DNA of 34,417 bases, taken from Bacteroidales bacterium. GTDB lineage: Bacteria; Bacteroidota; Bacteroidia; Bacteroidales; Muribaculaceae. Every line of letters starts with the position of its first letter. Positions within the stretch are counted from its first letter, which is position 1. A program made the translations under genes and the position numbers. This document shows positions 15,789 through 25,376 of this stretch, one piece after another. Below the pieces are notes generated by a model, which was not told the DNA's origin, searched no databases, and saw nothing but the letters and a program-made list of their open reading frames with translations. Location of the stretch: assembly GCA_014800815.1 (NCBI GenBank), contig JAAVFI010000007.1, forward strand, positions 1-34,417, written 5' to 3'.

Positions 15789-16727
15789 TTGAAACATCCA
15801 TTAGTTTCAATAATAGTCCCGGTCTACAACGTTGAGAACTATCTTGACCGATGTATAACCTCGCTTCTGGACCAAGACTATTCGAACACAGAGATTATTT
15901 TGGTCAACGACGGTTCAACCGACAGTTCCGCTGCTATCTGTGTAAATTTCGTTGGTCGCTATCCCGAAAAGATCCGTCTTATTACCCAGGCCAACCAAGG
16001 AGCTTCAATCGCTCGCAAAAACGGCATAGTAGCCGCTAAAGGCGAATATCTGATGTTTGCCGACAGCGATGATTTCGTATCACCCAAATACGTTTCAGCG
16101 CTTTTTGAAGCCATGGTCAAGACAAATTCACAAATGGCATCATGCCCCGTGAAAAGAATCGAGCCGGGTGCAGCGCCGGAGTTCGCAGACAGCTTTACCA
16201 CACGGGCAATGCATCGGGAAGAACTATTCCGCAGATTCTTCAAATATGAATTTTGGGGCTACGTCTGCGGTATTTATCATCGCAATACTTTTGACAACCT
16301 CATCTTCCCAATAGCGACCGTCAACGAAGATTATTATATCAAAGCGCAGATGTTTGTCAACCAAACGACTGTGGGCTTCGTAGAAGAACCTCTCTACTGC
16401 TACGAGCAGCATCCGGGCAGTCTCTCCAAACAACCCCTCTCACTCCGAGCCCTCGGTGAATTCGACAATGCAAAAGCCACGTGGGAATTCATCACTCAGC
16501 ATGCCCCCTCGTACTCCAAGCAAGCTCTCTCTATCGCCTCCGAAGCCGCCTGCAAATGGCTGAATGCTTTAAACAGGCATGACAGGGGTCTTCCGGCAGA
16601 AATAGCATCATATAAAGCCAATATACGCAGCTTTATCAAGCACAATTTCATGGAAATAATGTTGAACCCTAATCTCTTGTGGAAGATAAAGTTAGTGATG
16701 ATATATGCTTTGATTTTTCAGAAATAG
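15789..16727 (+). CDS. Family 2 glycosyltransferase (TTG start)
   Basis: A 312-residue GT2 enzyme: LVSIIVPVYNVENYLDRC, VNDGSTDSS, NQGASIARKNGI, then the DXD-type MFADSDDFV and TVNEDYY. The start is TTG at 15789: an in-frame stop lies at 15774-15776 and there is no ATG before the conserved strand, so TTG is the best choice. It begins 20 bp after upxY and its stop abuts the next ATG. It likely adds a sugar to the lipid-linked repeat unit on the cytoplasmic face. The specificity is unknown. Confidence 0.87.
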   Translation: MKHPLVSIIVPVYNVENYLDRCITSLLDQDYSNTEIILVNDGSTDSSAAICVNFVGRYPEKIRLITQANQGASIARKNGIVAAKGEYLMFADSDDFVSPKYVSALFEAMVKTNSQMASCPVKRIEPGAAPEFADSFTTRAMHREELFRRFFKYEFWGYVCGIYHRNTFDNLIFPIATVNEDYYIKAQMFVNQTTVGFVEEPLYCYEQHPGSLSKQPLSLRALGEFDNAKATWEFITQHAPSYSKQALSIASEAACKWLNALNRHDRGLPAEIASYKANIRSFIKHNFMEIMLNPNLLWKIKLVMIYALIFQK

Positions 16728-17915
16728 ATGAAGAAAAGCATTTTATTTATTAACGGTAATCTAAGCGTTGGTGGCGTAGAAATGGCTCTCGTCAACCTCT
16801 TAAATTGCATTGACATTTCACAATACGATGTAGATTTACTTCTTCTACAAGACGGTTACGACTACGAAGCTGATATACCAAAGCATATAAACTGCATAAA
16901 GTTTAATCTCGACGAGGCCGAAGGACCATTCTTGCAGTCGATTATTAAAAATACGAAATCCGGTAACGGATTCTGTGTAAATTACAGAATTACAAGCCTG
17001 TTGGCAAAATCAGTCTCTCCCAAGTTTTTTCGATTCCTTTCATTTAACGGACGCTTAAAGCACAAGTATGATGCCGTAATTGCATTCCGACCCGGTATTT
17101 GTGCAGATTTAGCTCTTTACAAGGTAAATTCAGACCTTAAAATTTGTTGGTGGCACCATGGCGACACCAATATCGGCGTCCCATTGTCCACAATTAATGA
17201 ACAGTTACGGCAGTTTGACAAAGTCGTTGCTGTCAGCACCGGTGTCAAAGGATTGTTGAGTGATACGTTTCCTGATCTTGCATCTAAAGTTGTTGTCGTC
17301 CATAATATTGTAGATACAGATAAGATTCAGTCTAAAGCGGCTCTGTACAATCCATATCAAGAATGTAAGTTAAGCGACAAGGCTTTCAAGATAATCACAG
17401 TAAGCCGTTTGTCAAAAGAAAAGAACGTCACTCAGGCAATATATGTCGCTGAAATTCTTAAGCAACAAGGCCTTAACTTTCATTGGCACATTGTTGGTGA
17501 CGGTAATTGTCGGGGCGAAATCGATAATCTCATCCATAAGTTTGCACTTGAATCATACATCACGTTAGCCGGTAATCAGCCGAACCCATATCCTTGGATT
17601 AAAGGCGCAGATCTAATGGTTCATCTATCTCCTGTAGAATCATTTGGCCTCGTAATTTTGGAAGCTATGGCTTTGGGAGTGCCTTGCATTGCCGTCGAAT
17701 CTATTGGCGCGAAAGAATTAATCAACGATCAAAACGGCATATTGGTTAAAAATGACATCTCTACTATAGCAAATCAAATTATGCATATAATAGATGAACC
17801 CTCTCTTAGAGAAAGTCATATAAATAACGCAGACCGAGCGCTCCAAAAATTTTCAAGTGAATCTATATTTCAGTCATTTAAACACTTGGTCCATGATAAG
17901 ACGAATTTTCAATAA
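16728..17915 (+). CDS. Family 4 glycosyltransferase (GT-B)
   Basis: A 395-residue GT-B enzyme. The N-terminal domain begins [20 protein letters not shown], a common donor/acceptor loop. The C-terminal domain has the GT4 series [39 protein letters not shown] and the [16 protein letters not shown] segment with the EX7E pair that holds the donor. It is a retaining transferase of the inner-membrane face. It follows the GT2 stop without a gap, and its end overlaps the acyltransferase. From here the DNA becomes clearly AT-richer (26 of 60 in the line at 17041) than upxY or the first module. Confidence 0.88.
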   Translation: MKKSILFINGNLSVGGVEMALVNLLNCIDISQYDVDLLLLQDGYDYEADIPKHINCIKFNLDEAEGPFLQSIIKNTKSGNGFCVNYRITSLLAKSVSPKFFRFLSFNGRLKHKYDAVIAFRPGICADLALYKVNSDLKICWWHHGDTNIGVPLSTINEQLRQFDKVVAVSTGVKGLLSDTFPDLASKVVVVHNIVDTDKIQSKAALYNPYQECKLSDKAFKIITVSRLSKEKNVTQAIYVAEILKQQGLNFHWHIVGDGNCRGEIDNLIHKFALESYITLAGNQPNPYPWIKGADLMVHLSPVESFGLVILEAMALGVPCIAVESIGAKELINDQNGILVKNDISTIANQIMHIIDEPSLRESHINNADRALQKFSSESIFQSFKHLVHDKTNFQ

Positions 17916-18435
17916 ATTATTAGGGCACTCCGAGAACGTTGATATAATAACGTCATTACGCTCTCGAGGTGTGACAATAGGGTCTAATGTAGATATTATT
18001 GATTCATATATCGATGGCTGCCATGGCCGGTTGATTTCAATAGGAAACAATGTAACCATAACCGGAGCCCGTATTTTAGCTCATGACGCAAGCACAAAAA
18101 AATTTTTAGGATATACTAAAATAGGATTTGTTAAAATCGGGAACAATGTATTTATTGGCAATGGAGCTATTATTCTTCCCGAAACAACCATTGGAGATAA
18201 CGTTATCATAGGAGCCGGAGCAATCGTAGCATCTGATGTGCCGGATAATTCTGTAATGATCGGAAATCCTGCCAGAAAGTTGTGTAGCTGCGATGAATAC
18301 ATTGAGCGAAACAGACAACGCTTAAATAGTTCTGACGCATTTATATCTAATATTTTATTTTGCAGCCGCTCGGAAGAGGAATGGGAAACCTTAAAAAAAG
18401 AATTAGCTGCAAAAAAATATGGTTTTGATGTATGA
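17893..18435 (+). CDS. Hexapeptide-repeat (left-handed beta-helix) O-acyltransferase
   Basis: About 180 residues. Repeated I-G-x-x-V hexapeptides ([55 protein letters not shown], then [11 protein letters not shown]) form the LbH fold of the maltose-acetyltransferase/CatB group, which acetylates sugars using acetyl-CoA as a trimer. I chose the ATG at 17893 (MIRRIFNK), overlapping the GT4 gene by 23 bp. A GTG at 17857 would extend it by 12 unconvincing residues. A C-terminal charged tail ([17 protein letters not shown]) follows the helix. Its stop overlaps the next ATG by 4 bp. It probably adds an acetyl group to a repeat-unit sugar. Confidence 0.85.
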   Translation: MIRRIFNKLLGHSENVDIITSLRSRGVTIGSNVDIIDSYIDGCHGRLISIGNNVTITGARILAHDASTKKFLGYTKIGFVKIGNNVFIGNGAIILPETTIGDNVIIGAGAIVASDVPDNSVMIGNPARKLCSCDEYIERNRQRLNSSDAFISNILFCSRSEEEWETLKKELAAKKYGFDV

Positions 18436-19604
18436 AGAAATTTGTATATTTTGCAAATGGGGGCTGCGGCAATCATGGCTGCGAAGCGATAGTAAGATCG
18501 CTTGAATATATTTTGAACAGTGACCCCAAACGTAATAAGTCTTTATCCATATCATATGCTGAAGATTCACGTTATGGATTAACCGAGCTGGTAGATACCA
18601 TTTCTTTGAATACTCTCAGCCACCGTAATTTAACCTATCTTCGATCATACATCGATCTGAAATTAAATAAATCACAGTATTCTCTTGATTTATTTCCCTA
18701 TCGTTACGTCCTGAGCCACCTTGAAAATCCGAAAGAATGGGTAGCTCTGAGCGTGGGTGGCGATAATTATTGCTATGGAGGTACCGATTTCTATTATGAA
18801 CTTGACAAGACATTCCATAAAGCGGGCCTAAAGACAGCCATGGTTGGCTGTTCGATAGAACCTGAAGTCATATCAAAACCGGATGTAAAAAAAGATTTAG
18901 CATCTCATTCATTAATTATCGCACGAGAAAGTATTACATATAACGCTCTCGTGGATAATGGATTGACCAATGCCAGATTACTACCTGATCCTGCGTTCTT
19001 ACTGAAAACGGAATTTGCAGACTTACCAACAGGATTTCTTCCGGAAAATACGATTGGAATAAATCTCAGTCCTCAAGTAAATAAATGTAGCTCTGACGGT
19101 GAAATTACATCCCGCAATGTGGATAGGCTGATAGAACATCTCATAGCCAAAACCACAATGCAAATTGCATTGATTCCGCATGTCATATGGGCACAATCAA
19201 ATGATTTAGACACCTTGAAGCCTCTGTATGAGAAATATAAGGATACAGGTCGAGTAATATTAATTAATGATTGCAACGCGGAGAAACTAAAAGGTTATAT
19301 AGCCCGTTGCAGATTCTTGATTGCAGCAAGAACTCATGCATCAATAGCAGCATACTCCAACTGTGTACCGACCTTAGTTATTGGATATTCGGTAAAGGCG
19401 AAAGGCATAGCGAAGGATATATTCGGAACATATGACAACTATGTTTTACCTTCACAATCACTCAAAACCGATTTTGATCTAATAAATGCCTTTGAATGGC
19501 TGAAAGAGAATGAGCAATCAATTAAGAGTCATTTAGAAGATTTCATGCCCGGTTATTGTGCGAAAGCACACAACATTAAGGACGAATTGGAGCACATTGC
19601 TTGA
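18432..19604 (+). CDS. Polysaccharide pyruvyl transferase family protein (second)
   Basis: A 390-residue protein of the pyruvyl transferase family, of the longer type. It has an N-terminal [29 protein letters not shown] in place of the usual GGG loop, [31 protein letters not shown], and a C-terminal [18 protein letters not shown]. It would add pyruvate or act as a related transferase; not all members of this group have been shown to use phosphoenolpyruvate. It is coupled by 4 bp to the acyltransferase and followed by an FrhB-like Fe-S protein, a pairing often seen in bacterial glycan loci. It shares little beyond family motifs with the 11416 gene, so it is not a recent duplicate. Confidence 0.85.
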   Translation: MKKFVYFANGGCGNHGCEAIVRSLEYILNSDPKRNKSLSISYAEDSRYGLTELVDTISLNTLSHRNLTYLRSYIDLKLNKSQYSLDLFPYRYVLSHLENPKEWVALSVGGDNYCYGGTDFYYELDKTFHKAGLKTAMVGCSIEPEVISKPDVKKDLASHSLIIARESITYNALVDNGLTNARLLPDPAFLLKTEFADLPTGFLPENTIGINLSPQVNKCSSDGEITSRNVDRLIEHLIAKTTMQIALIPHVIWAQSNDLDTLKPLYEKYKDTGRVILINDCNAEKLKGYIARCRFLIAARTHASIAAYSNCVPTLVIGYSVKAKGIAKDIFGTYDNYVLPSQSLKTDFDLINAFEWLKENEQSIKSHLEDFMPGYCAKAHNIKDELEHIA

Positions 19605-20803
19605 TGAGTGAGTATCTAAATATAATTCCCAAGACGCAATGTACCGGGTGTGGTGCATGTTCTGCTATTTGTCCTCATAGTTGCATTGCAATGTGCGAGG
19701 ATAATCTTGGGTTTAAGATGCCGGTGGTTGATCTGAACCGGTGCATACATTGCGATCTATGTAAAAGGGCATGCCCGGTACTGAATGCGGGTGCTCCAGT
19801 AGAGAAGGCTCCGCTAAAGATGCTGGCTGCCAAGAATACGAATAGCCGGGTAGCCGCCAAAAGTTCTTCCGGTGGTGCTTTCAGCGCTTTTGCAGAATCC
19901 ATCATCGATAAAAAAGGTATTGTTTACGGTGTCGAATTAAACTCGGATTTGAAGGCTGTACATGTTCGTATCGATGACATTGCAAATTTAAGCCGAATTC
20001 AGAGTTCAAAATACATTCAAAGCAATGCAACACCTGCATACCCGCTGGTAAAGGAAGACCTAAAGGCCGGAAAGGATGTTCTGTTTTCAGGGACGCCATG
20101 TCAGATAGCGGCTTTACGTCAGTATCTCCGCAAAGACTATCCTAATTTACTTTGCGTGGAGGTCATTTGTCATGGTGTGCCCTCTAACTTGGCATTTCAA
20201 AAATATATTGACACCCTTCAAGACAGACACAGACAACGGATTATTTCCGTAAATTTTCGTGACAAGTCGAAAGGCTGGGACAATTATCATATAACTTTTA
20301 CATTTGAAGGCGGTAAACAATTCTCACAGAGAGCTTCAGAAAATTTATATTGTAAAGGGTATGTAAGCAACCTGTTTGTGCGCGAAAGTTGCACTGATTG
20401 CAAATTTAAGGCCTTTAAAAGCGGTGCCGACATAACACTTGGCGACATGTGGGGTATTGAACATATCTTACCTTCATATAATACAGACAACGGCGTATCT
20501 ATGATTAGTATAAATACGCCTGTCGGGCAAGCGGCCTTTGATGAAGTCATCAGTCGAATTAAGGATTGTGCCGATGTCGCTTATGAAGATGTAAAGAAGT
20601 ATAACGCATGCATCTATCAAAGCGTTCCCGCACATCCGGCGCGTGTTTCGGTATTGGAAAAGATGACTTCTCAAGCCATTGTACCTTTGATAAAACAAGC
20701 TTTGGGAATTAATTACCGCACAATTACTAAAAAGAAATTCAATAATTTGAGAGCCGGCATAATCAACTCTCTGATTGTGGTAAAACACAAATTATTGAAA
20801 TAG
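19604..20803 (+). CDS. FrhB-like (F420 hydrogenase/dehydrogenase beta family) ferredoxin-domain protein
   Basis: About 399 residues. Two 4Fe-4S ferredoxin motifs stand at the start: CTGCGACSAICP (C13, C16, C19, C23) and CIHCDLCKRACP (C47, C50, C53, C57). The rest fits the F420 hydrogenase/dehydrogenase beta-subunit family: KSSSGGAFSAFAESI, YPLVKEDLKAGKDVLFSGTPCQIAALR, VEVICHGVPS, CTDCKFKAFKSGADITLGDMWG. Family members reduce or oxidise substrates with flavin and Fe-S clusters, but the EPS-linked branch has no agreed reaction. The ATG at 19604 shares one base with the pyruvyl transferase stop. A TTG one codon earlier is less likely. It is probably a redox partner or reductase for a glycan-related step in an anaerobe. 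Confidence 0.85.
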   Translation: MSEYLNIIPKTQCTGCGACSAICPHSCIAMCEDNLGFKMPVVDLNRCIHCDLCKRACPVLNAGAPVEKAPLKMLAAKNTNSRVAAKSSSGGAFSAFAESIIDKKGIVYGVELNSDLKAVHVRIDDIANLSRIQSSKYIQSNATPAYPLVKEDLKAGKDVLFSGTPCQIAALRQYLRKDYPNLLCVEVICHGVPSNLAFQKYIDTLQDRHRQRIISVNFRDKSKGWDNYHITFTFEGGKQFSQRASENLYCKGYVSNLFVRESCTDCKFKAFKSGADITLGDMWGIEHILPSYNTDNGVSMISINTPVGQAAFDEVISRIKDCADVAYEDVKKYNACIYQSVPAHPARVSVLEKMTSQAIVPLIKQALGINYRTITKKKFNNLRAGIINSLIVVKHKLLK

Positions 20804-20812
20804 GATATTCCA

Positions 20813-22339
20813 ATGGCAGAACAGATTGGAAACAATAGACGTATAGCCAAAAACACGATTTTCCTATATCTGCGTATGGGTGTGTCAATGATAATTTCAT
20901 TGTTCACAGCCCGAATAGTACTGTCAACCTTAGGCGATGTCGATTACGGTATTTTTAATGTAGTAACCGGATGTGTTGCAATGTTTACGTTCCTGAATGG
21001 AGCATTAAGCGGCAGCGCATCACGCTTCCTTACCTATGAGCTTGGAGTGGGCAATGCAACACGCCTGCGGAATACTTTCAGTGCAACTCTTGTAGTTCAT
21101 ATTCTGCTGGCGGCGGTTATTGTAATTTTATGCGAAACTATCGGCCTATGGTTTCTTGAAAACAAACTTGTAATTCCTCCGGATAGGATGCATGGAGCTC
21201 GTTGGGCTTATCAAATAGGCATATTGATGATTGTTGTGAGTTTGATTCAAGTTCCTTACGGCGCCCTGATCATCGCTCATGAAAAGATGGATATATATGC
21301 CTACATGTCATTTTTCGACATTGGAGCTCGTATGGCGTTGATTTATCTTCTGCAGTTGATTCCCGGTGACAAGTTGATCATATGGTCTTGGATGCTATTG
21401 ATTGTAAACGCATTATATACAGGTATATATATTGCCTATAGCAATCGGATGTTCAAAGAATCACATTTTAAATTCCATAGAGAAACTCCGCTATATAAAC
21501 GACTGCTGTCCTACGCATGGTGGGATCTTATAGGCAGCATCTCCGGCATGCTTCAGGGACAAGGTATCAATATGGTATTGAATATGTTCTTCGGACCGGT
21601 AGTAAATGCCGCGCGAGGAATCTCATACCAGGTTCAGGGAACACTCAACCAGTTTGCGTCCAACTTCACTTTAGCCTCGAAGCCCCAAATAATCAAGCTA
21701 TTTGCAGCAGGTCATATTAAAGAAATGATGCGATTAGTCGAGCAAAGCGGGTGTATCGCTTTTTATCTCTCATGGTTTTTTACCCTACCTCTATCATTAG
21801 AACTTAAATATGTTTTAGGATTGTGGCTCGGCTCTTACCCTGATTATACTATTTCATTTACTTTGATCACGCTGATTATGGGGTTGGTAGTGAGCATAAA
21901 GAGTTCTCGAGTTTCTGCAGTCCACGCTACCGGTCAGATAAAACTGACAAATATTACAGTAGGGCTGATTTTATGTTCTGCATTCCCATTAGCTTACGTT
22001 GCTCTCAAGTTGGGATATGGTCCCGATTATGCATTGATAGTTTCCGTGCTCGTAACATTCCTAGCTGAAATTATTGCTGTAATAATACTGCGGAAATACA
22101 TACAATTCTCTATTATACATTATTTTATAAATGTATATTTACGCTGTTGTGCAGTCGCGATAATATCGGCCATTCTCCCTATTATTATTCACAATAATAT
22201 GCCCGAGAGCTTCTTAAGGCTTGTCTCAATAACTGTCGTCAGTACGATATGCATTGCGATCAGTGTATTTGTGTTTGGGATTGACAATCAAACCCGTAGC
22301 GCAGTGATCTCGACCATTCGGACAAAATTGAAACGATAA
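20813..22339 (+). CDS. Wzx-type polysaccharide flippase (second)
   Basis: A 508-residue membrane protein with about 12-14 predicted helices. It starts RIAKNTIFLYLRMGVSMIIS, then ARIVLSTLGDVDYGIFNVV and LSGSASRFLTYELGVGN, typical of the oligosaccharide flippase family. It would move the undecaprenyl-linked repeat unit outward. It begins 9 bp after the FrhB-like gene. It differs from the 12375 flippase and sits in the AT-rich module beside the polymerase and initiating transferase, so it is the better candidate for this operon's exporter. Confidence 0.88.
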   Translation: MAEQIGNNRRIAKNTIFLYLRMGVSMIISLFTARIVLSTLGDVDYGIFNVVTGCVAMFTFLNGALSGSASRFLTYELGVGNATRLRNTFSATLVVHILLAAVIVILCETIGLWFLENKLVIPPDRMHGARWAYQIGILMIVVSLIQVPYGALIIAHEKMDIYAYMSFFDIGARMALIYLLQLIPGDKLIIWSWMLLIVNALYTGIYIAYSNRMFKESHFKFHRETPLYKRLLSYAWWDLIGSISGMLQGQGINMVLNMFFGPVVNAARGISYQVQGTLNQFASNFTLASKPQIIKLFAAGHIKEMMRLVEQSGCIAFYLSWFFTLPLSLELKYVLGLWLGSYPDYTISFTLITLIMGLVVSIKSSRVSAVHATGQIKLTNITVGLILCSAFPLAYVALKLGYGPDYALIVSVLVTFLAEIIAVIILRKYIQFSIIHYFINVYLRCCAVAIISAILPIIIHNNMPESFLRLVSITVVSTICIAISVFVFGIDNQTRSAVISTIRTKLKR

Positions 22340-22345
22340 TCACGG

Positions 22346-23410
22346 ATGAAGAATTTTATTAACGAAAATTTCCATAAAACCAAACCCAAATTGGCAAACG
22401 GTAAACCGCGTATCGAGTTTATTGATCTTGCCAAAGGTGTTTGTATCATATTGGTCGTTGTTTTCCATGCAGGATTTGCTCACAAAGTTCCGGCAATGAA
22501 TGCAATGAGAATGCCATTATATTTTATACTGTCCGGCCTGTTTTTCAAAGACTATGGAGGCTTGGTTCAACTCTTGCATAAGAAATGCAATAAGATATTA
22601 GTCCCCTTCTTCTTTTTCACTTTTCTTTATCTGATCCCGGGGGTATTCAAGTACTCTCCGGCATTGGTAATGAGCGTCTTTATCGACCCCATTTATGCTC
22701 CACAAGTTGTCAACTACCCTATATGGTTTTTGTTGTGCCTGTTTATAGTAAACATGATCTACTTTTCGGTCCAGAAATATTTCCATAGTTGGGCCTCCCG
22801 TAGTACCGTTGTTCTGCTTTTCGGGATTGCAGGATACCTGTTGGGGACTAATCATATTTACATCCCCTTTTTCCTCGGTACAGCATTCAGTGCATTACCG
22901 TATTTCTATATTGGTGTAATACTGAAGAAAAGTCCGATATTGTATTCCGGGCCAGCATCTAAATCACTTAACTATATATATATAGCTATTTTACTGCTGG
23001 CGATTGCATCGGTTATATATTGTTGTTATGCCGGAACTCCATTATTGACCTTCCGCTCGAACGCATATAAAGGTAACATCTGGAGCATTTATATAGTATC
23101 CATTTCTCTTGTACTTGGTCTGCTCTTAATTTGTAAACAAATAAAATGGCTGCCTATTGTTTCTTATTTAGGTCGTTATTCGATTATTGTTTTAGGATTG
23201 CACGGATTATATCTCGAGTTTTGCACTGTACCGTTATCCTATTTCACAAGCCATACATTTACCGATATTGAAATCCTTGCAATAGTTCTAATACTATGCT
23301 GGCTTTCAATACCTGTCTTCAAGAGATATTTCCCCTCATTTACAGCTCAGACCGATTTGATTAGGCTGCCCGAACGTTGCTCTAAAAGTGTAACCCTCAG
23401 CCAACATTAA
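22346..23410 (+). CDS. Membrane acyltransferase (acyltransferase family 3)
   Basis: A 354-residue integral membrane protein with about 10 hydrophobic segments. The first part, IEFIDLAKGVCIILVVVFH, carries the conserved histidine of family 3 acyltransferases. MRMPLYFILSGLFFK and the basic loop KKCNKILVPFFFFT follow, as in OafA/WecH-type proteins. Such enzymes transfer acetyl or other acyl groups to a glycan at the inner membrane. It begins 6 bp after the flippase stop. The donor and the acylated sugar are unknown. Confidence 0.88.
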   Translation: MKNFINENFHKTKPKLANGKPRIEFIDLAKGVCIILVVVFHAGFAHKVPAMNAMRMPLYFILSGLFFKDYGGLVQLLHKKCNKILVPFFFFTFLYLIPGVFKYSPALVMSVFIDPIYAPQVVNYPIWFLLCLFIVNMIYFSVQKYFHSWASRSTVVLLFGIAGYLLGTNHIYIPFFLGTAFSALPYFYIGVILKKSPILYSGPASKSLNYIYIAILLLAIASVIYCCYAGTPLLTFRSNAYKGNIWSIYIVSISLVLGLLLICKQIKWLPIVSYLGRYSIIVLGLHGLYLEFCTVPLSYFTSHTFTDIEILAIVLILCWLSIPVFKRYFPSFTAQTDLIRLPERCSKSVTLSQH

Positions 23411-23430
23411 TATCCCGTATACTTTTTGAC

Positions 23431-24636
23431 ATGCACAAGCCCCGCATAATCATCCTGATGCACTATCTTGAGCTCGGCGGTGCGGAGATGAGTCTGATCG
23501 GCCTGCTCTCCGCTCTCGATCCTGCCAAGGTCGACGTAGATTTATTTATCTACAGTCATCAGGGACCGCTGATGGATTATGTCCCGAAATGGGTCAATCT
23601 CCTCCCGGAAGTCAGTGCCTATTCGGTGATAGAGCGTCCGATGACCGAAGCGCTACGCAAAGGTCATATAGGAGTCGTTGCCGGTAGACTTCTTGCAAAA
23701 CTTAAGTGCCAAAGCTATCGCCGCAAACACCCGGCGACGGGTGACGACGGTGCCATTATGCAATATATCGGCGACTGTGTGACACCCGTTCTACCAAAGA
23801 TCAATCCTGACACAAAGTATGATTTGTGCATAAGCTACCTCACACCCCACAATATAGGATGCGACAAAGTGCGTGCACGGAAACGACTCGCATGGATTCA
23901 TACCGACTATTCGACAGTCAGCGTCAATGCCGAGCGCGAATTGCCTGTCTGGGGTGCTTACGACTACATATCCTCTATCTCTCCGGAAGTCACGAAATCG
24001 TTCTTGAAAACATTCCCTTCGCTCGCTCCTAAAATCGTTGAAATAGAGAACATTCTTTCAGCCGATTATGTACGCTCAAGAGCTCTGGAGACGGATGTTA
24101 AGAATGAACTCAACGGACACCCCTACCTTCTCTCTATCGGCCGCTTCTGTACCGCAAAAAATTACGATAATGTTCCCGACATTGTAAGTAGACTTGTTAA
24201 ATCCGACTTCTCCGACCTGAAATGGTATATTATCGGCTTCGGTGGCGATGAAGAACTTATCAAGAGCAACATCAAAAAGGCCGGAATGGAAGAGCACGTG
24301 ATATTGCTCGGAAAGAAGGATAATCCGTATCCCTACATCAAGGCTTGCGACATCTATGTCCAGCCTTCGAGATACGAGGGCAAATCAGTCACCGTACGGG
24401 AGGCTCAGATACTGTGTAAGCCAGTAGTTGTCACCGCCTATCCTACAGCATCGTCTCAAATAAACGATGGGGTGGACGGCGTGATAGTTCCTCTTGACAA
24501 TGAAGGCTGTGCCAAAGGCCTCGCAGATTTTATCAAAAACAAATCGCTCCGGGCACAGATATGCGATTACCTCAAGGAGCATGACTATGCTAATACAGCT
24601 GAAGTCAATAAGATTTACGAAATTCTAAAAAAATGA
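23431..24636 (+). CDS. Family 4 glycosyltransferase (GT-B)
   Basis: A 401-residue GT-B enzyme. The N-terminus IIILMHYLELGGAEMSLIGL has the acceptor-side glycine-rich loop. The C-terminal half shows LLSIGRFCTAKNYDNV, WYIIGFGGDEELI, NPYPYIKACDIYVQPSRYEG and VTVREAQILCKPVVVTAYP, the GT4 donor site. The donor-site region reads EGKSVTVREAQ, a variant of the usual ExFGxxxxEA. It begins 20 bp after the acyltransferase and overlaps the next gene by 4 bp. Composition returns toward intermediate GC here. It is probably one of the chain-building transferases. Confidence 0.87.
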   Translation: MHKPRIIILMHYLELGGAEMSLIGLLSALDPAKVDVDLFIYSHQGPLMDYVPKWVNLLPEVSAYSVIERPMTEALRKGHIGVVAGRLLAKLKCQSYRRKHPATGDDGAIMQYIGDCVTPVLPKINPDTKYDLCISYLTPHNIGCDKVRARKRLAWIHTDYSTVSVNAERELPVWGAYDYISSISPEVTKSFLKTFPSLAPKIVEIENILSADYVRSRALETDVKNELNGHPYLLSIGRFCTAKNYDNVPDIVSRLVKSDFSDLKWYIIGFGGDEELIKSNIKKAGMEEHVILLGKKDNPYPYIKACDIYVQPSRYEGKSVTVREAQILCKPVVVTAYPTASSQINDGVDGVIVPLDNEGCAKGLADFIKNKSLRAQICDYLKEHDYANTAEVNKIYEILKK

Positions 24637-25376
24637 TACCCAAGAAAATACATTACTGTTGGTTTGGCCGCAATCCTCTTCCCGAGTCAGCACAGAAGTG
24701 CATCGCTTCATGGCGAAAATATCTCCCTGACTATGAAATAATCGAGTGGAACGAAGATAATTTCGACGTCAACAGTATTCCCTATACCACACAGGCCTAC
24801 GAAGCAAAGAAGTATGCATTCGTCAGCGACTATGCTCGCTTCAAAATTCTCTACGAGCATGGAGGACTTTACTTCGATACCGATGTTGAGGTAATCAAGC
24901 CGATGGATGATATTATTGCCGCGGGGTCATTCATGGGGTTTGAAATCAATCCCGGAGGAAAACGACCGTTTGGCGCAATTGCAGCGGGATTAGGAATGGG
25001 AGCAGACCGAGAACTGCCATTATATAAAAAAATACTGGACTACTATAAAACATTAAACTTTATCCAACCTGACGGCAGTTATAATTATACTGATGCCGTT
25101 GTAAATATTACCACTCGTGAGTTTATCAAAGCAGGTTTGGAAGATAAGCCCGGAATCCAACGTATAGAAAACATAACAATCTATCCGGACGACTATTTCA
25201 ATCCTTTTGATGATATTACGGGCAAATTAAGGAAAACGCACAACACCCATACAATACACTGGTTTTCCAAGACCTGGCTGAATGAAAATCCATGGAGAAC
25301 TCGGATATCTCGACTATTTCATAGATTGTTCGGAGTAAACACAGTTTCAAGACTGCGGAAATTGATAGGCAAATGA
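24633..25376 (+). CDS. GT32-like (OCH1-type) glycosyltransferase
   Basis: A 247-residue protein starting IPKKIHYCWFGRNPLPESA and continuing LPDYEIIEWNEDNFD, YAFVSDYARFKILYEHGGLY, and FDTDVEVIKP with the DXD metal-binding motif. This is the sugar-binding region shared by OCH1 mannosyltransferases and bacterial capsular GT32 enzymes. It is full length for the bacterial form and lacks a membrane anchor. It overlaps both neighbours by 4 bp (ATGA). It should transfer a hexose with retention; the sugar is not predictable. Confidence 0.88.
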   Translation: MIPKKIHYCWFGRNPLPESAQKCIASWRKYLPDYEIIEWNEDNFDVNSIPYTTQAYEAKKYAFVSDYARFKILYEHGGLYFDTDVEVIKPMDDIIAAGSFMGFEINPGGKRPFGAIAAGLGMGADRELPLYKKILDYYKTLNFIQPDGSYNYTDAVVNITTREFIKAGLEDKPGIQRIENITIYPDDYFNPFDDITGKLRKTHNTHTIHWFSKTWLNENPWRTRISRLFHRLFGVNTVSRLRKLIGK

